Shown: one piece after another, positions 60,128 to 64,000 of the stretch
Position numbering within the stretch: position 1 is the stretch's first letter
How the letters are laid out: each line of letters starts with the position of its first letter
Translations under genes and position numbers: made by a program
Notes under the pieces: generated by a model
Seen by the model: the letters and a program-made list of their open reading frames with translations, nothing else
The model's database searches: none
What the model was told of the DNA's origin: nothing
Source: Pleomorphomonas koreensis DSM 23070
GTDB taxonomy: Bacteria > Pseudomonadota > Alphaproteobacteria > Rhizobiales > Pleomorphomonadaceae
Reading direction: 5' to 3'
NCBI RefSeq assembly: GCF_000425185.1
Contig: NZ_AULH01000009.1
Span: 1 to 64,000, forward strand
Length of the DNA: 64,000 nt

Positions 60128-61906
60128 ATGGCGGTGGCGGGACTGGGATCGACGATCGGCCCGGCGGTGGTGCTGCTGGCGGCCGGCGTGCTGGCGGTGC
60201 CGCTGTTCCGGCGGCTCGGCCTCGGCTCGGTGCTCGGCTATTTCGCGGCCGGCGCGCTGGTCGGCCCCTCGGCCTTCGGCCTGTTCCCCGATCCGGCGGC
60301 CATCCTGCACATCTCCGAGCTGGGCGTCGTCATGTTCCTGTTCCTCATTGGACTGGAACTCAGGCCGCAGAAGCTCTGGGCCATGCGCGGCCAGATCTTC
60401 GGCCTCGGCCTCGCGCAGGTGGTCGTCTGCGCCGGCCTCTTGACGGCGGCCGGCATGTTCGCCTTCGGCCTGCCGCCGGCTACCGCCTTCATCGCCGGCG
60501 CCGGCTTCGTGATGTCGTCGACGGCGGTGATCATGTCCATGCTGCAGGAGCGCGGCGAACTGGCTGGTCCGGACGGTCAGAAGGCGGTGTCGATCCTGCT
60601 GTTCGAGGACCTGTCCATCGTGCCGCTCCTGGCCTTCGTGGTGCTGATCGCGCCGGGCGGGGAGGGCGGCGCCGGCTGGAGCGGCATCGTGACGGGCGTC
60701 GCGGCGGTGGCGGCGCTGCTGCTCACCGGCCGCTATCTCATCGATCCGTTCTTCGGCCTGCTGGCCCGCGCCCGCGCTCGCGAGGTGCTGACCGCCGGCG
60801 CGCTGCTGGTGGTGCTCGGCGCGGCGTTGCTGATGGAGGCGGTGGGCCTGTCGATGGCCATGGGCAGCTTCCTCGCCGGCGTCATGCTGTCGGGGTCGAG
60901 CTACCGGCACCAGATCGAGGCCGACATCGAGCCGTTCAAGGGCCTTCTGATGGGCCTGTTCTTCCTCGCGGTCGGCATGTCCCTGGATATCGGCATCGTC
61001 GTCGATCGCTGGTCGCTGCTGATCGGCCTGCTCGTCGCCTTCGCCGTGGTCAAGGCGCTCGGCATCTACGGCGTGGCGCGCCTGTTCGGCTCCGGCCACC
61101 GCCCGGCGTTCGGCCGTGCCCTGATGTTCGCGCAGGGCGGCGAGTTCGCCTTCGTGCTGTACACGACGGCGGCCGGCGCCGGCGTTCTGACCGCCGGCGA
61201 CAACGCCCTGTTCTCGACGGTGATCATCCTTTCGATGGCGCTGACGCCGCTGGTGCTGGCCGTCGCCGGCCGCTTCCGCCGCGAGGACGAGAAGTCGCTC
61301 GACGGCGTCGAGGCGGCGCGCGACCTGCGCGGCCGCGTGCTGCTGATCGGCTTCGGCCGCTTCGGCCAGATCGCCGCCCAGCTGCTTCTCACGCGCGGCG
61401 TCGACGTGGCGATGATCGAGAACGATCCCGACCGCATCCGCGAGGCCGGCAAGTTCGGCTTCCGCATCTTCTACGGCGACGGCACCCGGCTCGATACGCT
61501 GCGCCACTCCGGCGCCGCCGAGGCGGAGGTGATCCTGGTCTGCGTCGACGACCGCAAGGCGGCGAACCGCATCGTCGAACTGGTGAAGGCCGAATTTCCG
61601 CTGGCGAAGCTGCTGGTCCGATCCTTCGACCGCGTCCACTCGATCGAACTGATCCGGGCCGGCGTCGACGTCGAGGTGCGCGAGACCTTCGAATCGGCCC
61701 TGCGCCTCGGCGCCGAGGGACTGCGGGCGCTCGGCTGCTCGGATGAGCGGACGGCCGAGGCGCTGGAAACCATCCGCCGCCTCGACGCCGAGCGGCTGAC
61801 GGCGCAGGTGCAGGGCGACGTGATGTCCGGCCAAGAACGTCTGACGACGCGGCCGGTGCCCGAACCCCTGACGCCGCCGGTGCGAACGGCCGCCGACGAA
61901 CCCTGA
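60128..61906 (+). CDS. Kef-type cation:proton antiporter (CPA2) with TrkA-N domain
   Basis: A 592-residue membrane protein. Twelve or more helices of the Na+/H+ exchanger fold (residues 1-380: LGSVLGYFAAGALVGPSAFGLF, GVVMFLFLIGLELRPQKLWAMRGQIFGLGLAQV, FIAGAGFVMSSTAVIMSMLQERGEL, LFEDLSIVPLLAFVVLIAPG) are followed by a cytoplasmic TrkA-N/RCK domain (RVLLIGFGRFGQIAAQLLLTRGVDVAMIENDPDRI) that binds nucleotide. It resembles KefB/KefC potassium efflux systems, which in E. coli are gated by glutathione adducts; no KefF/KefG partner is adjacent. It lies 21 bases after the ABC-2 operon and may be co-transcribed. Confidence 0.9.
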   Translation: MAVAGLGSTIGPAVVLLAAGVLAVPLFRRLGLGSVLGYFAAGALVGPSAFGLFPDPAAILHISELGVVMFLFLIGLELRPQKLWAMRGQIFGLGLAQVVVCAGLLTAAGMFAFGLPPATAFIAGAGFVMSSTAVIMSMLQERGELAGPDGQKAVSILLFEDLSIVPLLAFVVLIAPGGEGGAGWSGIVTGVAAVAALLLTGRYLIDPFFGLLARARAREVLTAGALLVVLGAALLMEAVGLSMAMGSFLAGVMLSGSSYRHQIEADIEPFKGLLMGLFFLAVGMSLDIGIVVDRWSLLIGLLVAFAVVKALGIYGVARLFGSGHRPAFGRALMFAQGGEFAFVLYTTAAGAGVLTAGDNALFSTVIILSMALTPLVLAVAGRFRREDEKSLDGVEAARDLRGRVLLIGFGRFGQIAAQLLLTRGVDVAMIENDPDRIREAGKFGFRIFYGDGTRLDTLRHSGAAEAEVILVCVDDRKAANRIVELVKAEFPLAKLLVRSFDRVHSIELIRAGVDVEVRETFESALRLGAEGLRALGCSDERTAEALETIRRLDAERLTAQVQGDVMSGQERLTTRPVPEPLTPPVRTAADEP

Positions 61907-61912
61907 CAGCCG

Positions 61913-62719
61913 TCAGACCGCGCGGATCGCCGCGTTGGCCTCGAGGCCGGCAAGGTCGAGCGCATAGAGCGCGTCGCACAGCTCCTGCGGCAGGAAGCCC
62001 GGCCCCCTGACGCGCTGGCCGGCGATGGCGCCGGCCGCCGCATAGGTGGCGAGCGCCGCCACCGTACCCTCGAAAGCCGGGGCGACGGCGACGAAGGCGC
62101 CGACGAGGCCGGTCAGCGCGCAGCCGAGCGCCGTCGACAGCGGCATCAGCGGATGGCCGCCGTCGATGGCAACGGTGCGGCTGCCGTCGGTGACGTAGTC
62201 GGTCTCGCCGGTGACGGCCACCACCGCGCCGCTCGACCGGGCCAGCGCAAGGGCGCTGTCGAGGGCGGCGTTGGAGCTGGCCGAACTGTCGACGCCCTTC
62301 GAGGCGATGCCGGCGACGCCGGACAGCGCCATGATCTCCGAGGCATTGCCGCGGATCACCGTCGGCCTCATGGCGACGAGGTCGGCCGCCGCCGTGTTGC
62401 GCAGCCGCGTCGCGCCGACGGCCACGGGGTCGAGCACCACCGGCTTGCCGGCCTCGCGGTAGACGGCGGCGGCGAGCTTCATGCCGGCGATCCATTCGGA
62501 CGACAGCGTGCCGATGTTGAGCGTCAGCGACCGGGCGATGCGGCCGAAATCCTCGACCTCGTCGACCGAATGCACCATGGCCGGCGAGGCGCCGGCGGCG
62601 AGCAGCACGTTGGCGGCGATGGTCATTGCCACGAAGTTGGTGATGTTGTGGACGAGCGGCCGCTCGGCGCGCACCTTCTCGTGGAGGGCGTGGACGTCGG
62701 CAATGGTCAGGGTGGGCAT
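61913..62719 (-). CDS. thiM: Hydroxyethylthiazole kinase
   Basis: A 268-residue ribokinase-like enzyme that phosphorylates hydroxyethylthiazole in thiamine salvage. Recognised are RPLVHNITNFVAMTIAANVLLAAGASPAMVHSVDEVEDFGRIARSLTLNIGTLS, GKPVVLDPVAVGATRLRNT, IRGNASEIMALSG, and the catalytic region MPLSTALGCALTGLVGAFVA, where this family has GTGCxL: Gly-Thr-Gly is changed to Ser-Thr-Ala-Leu before GCAL. ATG 62719 follows AAGGAGAACGCCG. A TPP riboswitch lies in its leader. ThiE and ThiD are not adjacent. Stop is seven bases from that of the convergent antiporter gene. Confidence 0.92.
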   Translation of the reverse strand: MPTLTIADVHALHEKVRAERPLVHNITNFVAMTIAANVLLAAGASPAMVHSVDEVEDFGRIARSLTLNIGTLSSEWIAGMKLAAAVYREAGKPVVLDPVAVGATRLRNTAAADLVAMRPTVIRGNASEIMALSGVAGIASKGVDSSASSNAALDSALALARSSGAVVAVTGETDYVTDGSRTVAIDGGHPLMPLSTALGCALTGLVGAFVAVAPAFEGTVAALATYAAAGAIAGQRVRGPGFLPQELCDALYALDLAGLEANAAIRAV

Positions 62720-62795
62720 CGGCGTTCTCCTTGCGCGAAGATCGCCCGCGGACAAGAAGACGTGTGGCAACCGGAAAGGCCGGGGCGCCGCTCGC

Positions 62796-62884
62796 CTCAA
62801 TCCCTCCGCCGGCATGATCCGGATCAGGTTCGTGGGGTTGGATCGCTCCTCTCAGTCCGGCTCGGCCGGACACCCCCTTGAGAC
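62796..62884 (-). promoter_or_regulatory. TPP riboswitch (THI element) upstream of thiM
   Basis: On the minus strand the element reads GGGGGTGTCC, then ACTGAGAGG, then AACCTGATCCGGATCATGCC followed by GGCGGAGGGA. The CTGAGA box and CCTGATCCGGAT-ATGCCGGCG-AGGGA are the invariant parts of the thiamine pyrophosphate aptamer. About 80 bases of leader remain to the ATG, in which the AGGAG site could be masked when TPP is bound. Confidence 0.93.
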
Positions 62885-62959
62885 GGGTCGAGCATAGGCA
62901 AGGGCAGAAGCGAGCGCAAGGAGGGACGGGCGGCCGGTGACGGCCGCCGCGCCGGTGCC

Positions 62960-63856
62960 TCAGCCTTGACGCGCGTCCAGCCGGGCGAGATCGTCGAGCA
63001 GGCCCGGACCGGTCGGCTGCCAGCCGAGCGTCTGCCGCGTCAGCGCGCTGGAGGCGGGCATGTCGTGGCCGGCGAACATGGCGAGCCAGCCGAAGAAGGC
63101 CGCCGCTTCCTCCGCCGCCAGCGATCTGACGGGCAGGCCCAGCCGCCGGCCGACCGCCCCGGCGATGTCGCGCATCGGCACGCCTTCCTCGGCCACCGCA
63201 TGGTATTTGGCGCCGGGCTCGGCCCGTTCGACGGCCAGCCGGTAGAGCCGCGCCACGTCGGTGATATGCGCTGCCGGCCAGCGATTGAGCCCGTCGCCGA
63301 CATAGGCGCAGAAGCCGTTCTTGCGGAACATGGCGATGGCTGGCGTGACAAGGCCCTGGCTCATGGTGTCGTGAACCTGCGGCAGCCGCACCACCGAGAC
63401 GTTGACGCCGGCCGCAGCGGCGGCAGCCGCCGCCTCTTCCGACGCGGCGCGGGGATGGCGGTCGGCGCCGAGGATCGGATTGTTCTCCCTGGCCGGCTCG
63501 CCGGCTACGGTGTTGGCAATCGGCGTGCCGGAGGTGATGACGAGCGGCTTCTCCGTGCCGCTCAGCGCCTCGCCGAGCGCGGCGATCACCGCCCGGTCGT
63601 CCTCGCAGTTCTGCACGAAGCGCGAGAAGTCGTGGTTGAAGGCAAGATGGATGACGCCGTCCGATTGCCGGGCGCCCTGCTTCAGCACCTCCGGATCGGC
63701 GATCGAGCCGCGCAGCACCTCGGCGCCGGCCGCCGACAGCGCCGCTTCCTTGTCCGGCGAGCGGCAGAGGCCGAGCACCTGATGGCCGGCGGCGATCAGC
63801 TCCCCAACTACATGGGAGCCGATGTTGCCGGTGGCGCCAGTGACGAAAACACGCAT
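62960..63856 (-). CDS. Atypical SDR (NAD(P)-binding epimerase-like) protein
   Basis: A 298-residue extended/atypical short-chain dehydrogenase-like protein. The nucleotide site MRVFVTGATGNIGSHVVGELIAAGHQVLGLCRS is intact (GATGNIGS). The rest (GVIHLAFNHDFSRFVQNCEDDRAVIAALGEAL, LPQVHDTMSQGLVTPAIAMFRKNGFCAYVGDGLNRWPAAHITDVARLYRLAVE) resembles plant DFR-like/SDR_a proteins common in soil bacteria; the YxxxK pair is not obvious. I start at ATG 63856 behind AGGAG; TTG 63862 is possible. It is divergent from a helix-turn-helix regulator, a frequent pairing. Substrate unknown. Confidence 0.88.
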   Translation of the reverse strand: MRVFVTGATGNIGSHVVGELIAAGHQVLGLCRSPDKEAALSAAGAEVLRGSIADPEVLKQGARQSDGVIHLAFNHDFSRFVQNCEDDRAVIAALGEALSGTEKPLVITSGTPIANTVAGEPARENNPILGADRHPRAASEEAAAAAAAAGVNVSVVRLPQVHDTMSQGLVTPAIAMFRKNGFCAYVGDGLNRWPAAHITDVARLYRLAVERAEPGAKYHAVAEEGVPMRDIAGAVGRRLGLPVRSLAAEEAAAFFGWLAMFAGHDMPASSALTRQTLGWQPTGPGLLDDLARLDARQG

Positions 63857-63910
63857 CTGCAAGTCTCCTGAGTTCGATGGAGACGAACCTGCGACGATAT
63901 GATATCCTGG

Positions 63911-63926
63911 TAAAGTAGTGACTTTA
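63911..63926. promoter_or_regulatory. TAAAGT-N4-ACTTTA palindrome (candidate operator)
   Basis: A perfect palindrome of six-base arms around AGTG in the 92-base divergent region between the SDR gene and the regulator gene. It is a likely binding site for the regulator. Confidence 0.55.
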
Positions 63927-63948
63927 TCATGGTATGGTAGATAACAGG

Positions 63949-64000
63949 ATGACCGGCCAGACCAGCCCGGAGAGCCGCCTCGGCCACTTTCTGCGCGATC
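63949..64000 (+). CDS. Helix-turn-helix (XRE/MmyB-type) regulator, 5' end only
   Basis: The first 17 codons (MTGQTSPESRLGHFLRD) run off the window. LGHFLRD is typical of the start of the helix-turn-helix of XRE regulators with a MmyB-like ligand domain, which often read LGxFLRxRR at this place. The divergent SDR gene and the palindrome at 63911 fit such a regulator. Too little is seen to be sure. Confidence 0.55.
   Translation, partial: MTGQTSPESRLGHFLRD

Overview
The window is high-GC DNA from an alphaproteobacterium, most likely of the Hyphomicrobiales. The evidence is a complete PhyR/NepR/EcfG general stress response core, a rhizobial-type rhamnose operon (rhaIDRSTPQK with a divergent rhaU), an FtrABCD-type iron system and a DctB/DctD sigma-54 regulatory pair. 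I see no rRNA, tRNA, CRISPR array, prophage or replication origin. The genus cannot be fixed from the sequence.

Layout. 1-2770: a foreign-looking patch. The tail of an IS5-family transposase abuts a three-gene operon (GNAT acetyltransferase, AT-rich membrane-anchored protein, Hint-LysM protein), and the LysM end is cut off at the IS edge. 3063-6655: a type I secretion ABC transporter and its HlyD adaptor. 6718-13378: glycan genes, namely a GT4 glycosyltransferase with a toroid domain plus a GH130 enzyme (minus strand), and a GT21/DedA/GT2 operon (plus strand). 14718-24436: an asparagine/aspartate/fumarate module: periplasmic asparaginase, Fe-S fumarase, aspartase, a dicarboxylate symporter and the DctB/DctD pair. 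It carries three sigma-54 promoters and repeated TTCGG-N4-CCGAA palindromes. 24529-30537: GFA protein, a catalytically degenerate aldo/keto reductase, an Rrf2 regulator and the ftr iron genes. 30603-34456: a soluble PAS chemoreceptor and an MHYT-GGDEF-EAL protein.

34667-44479: general stress response territory. Tiny membrane proteins, DUF1328, DUF883/holin-like and AI-2E-family proteins and three sensory genes lead into ecfG-nepR and phyR plus an HWE kinase. Six exact EcfG-type promoters (GGAAC-N16/17-CGTT) lie here, and a seventh drives the distant GT4/GH130 genes, so the regulon can be read from the sequence.

44462-54458: L-rhamnose uptake and catabolism (isomerase, aldolase, DeoR-type regulator, ABC importer, kinase; divergent mutarotase). 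54462-60106: a LacI regulator beside half of a sugar permease gene, then a TetR regulator divergent from an HlyD/ABC-2/ABC-2 export operon without an ATPase. 60128-64000: a Kef-type antiporter, thiM under a TPP riboswitch, and an SDR gene divergent from a helix-turn-helix regulator that runs off the end.

The strongest regulatory signals are the sigma-54 Asn/Asp/fumarate regulon and the EcfG regulon. The most unusual gene context is the GNAT/Hint-LysM operon next to the secretion system.
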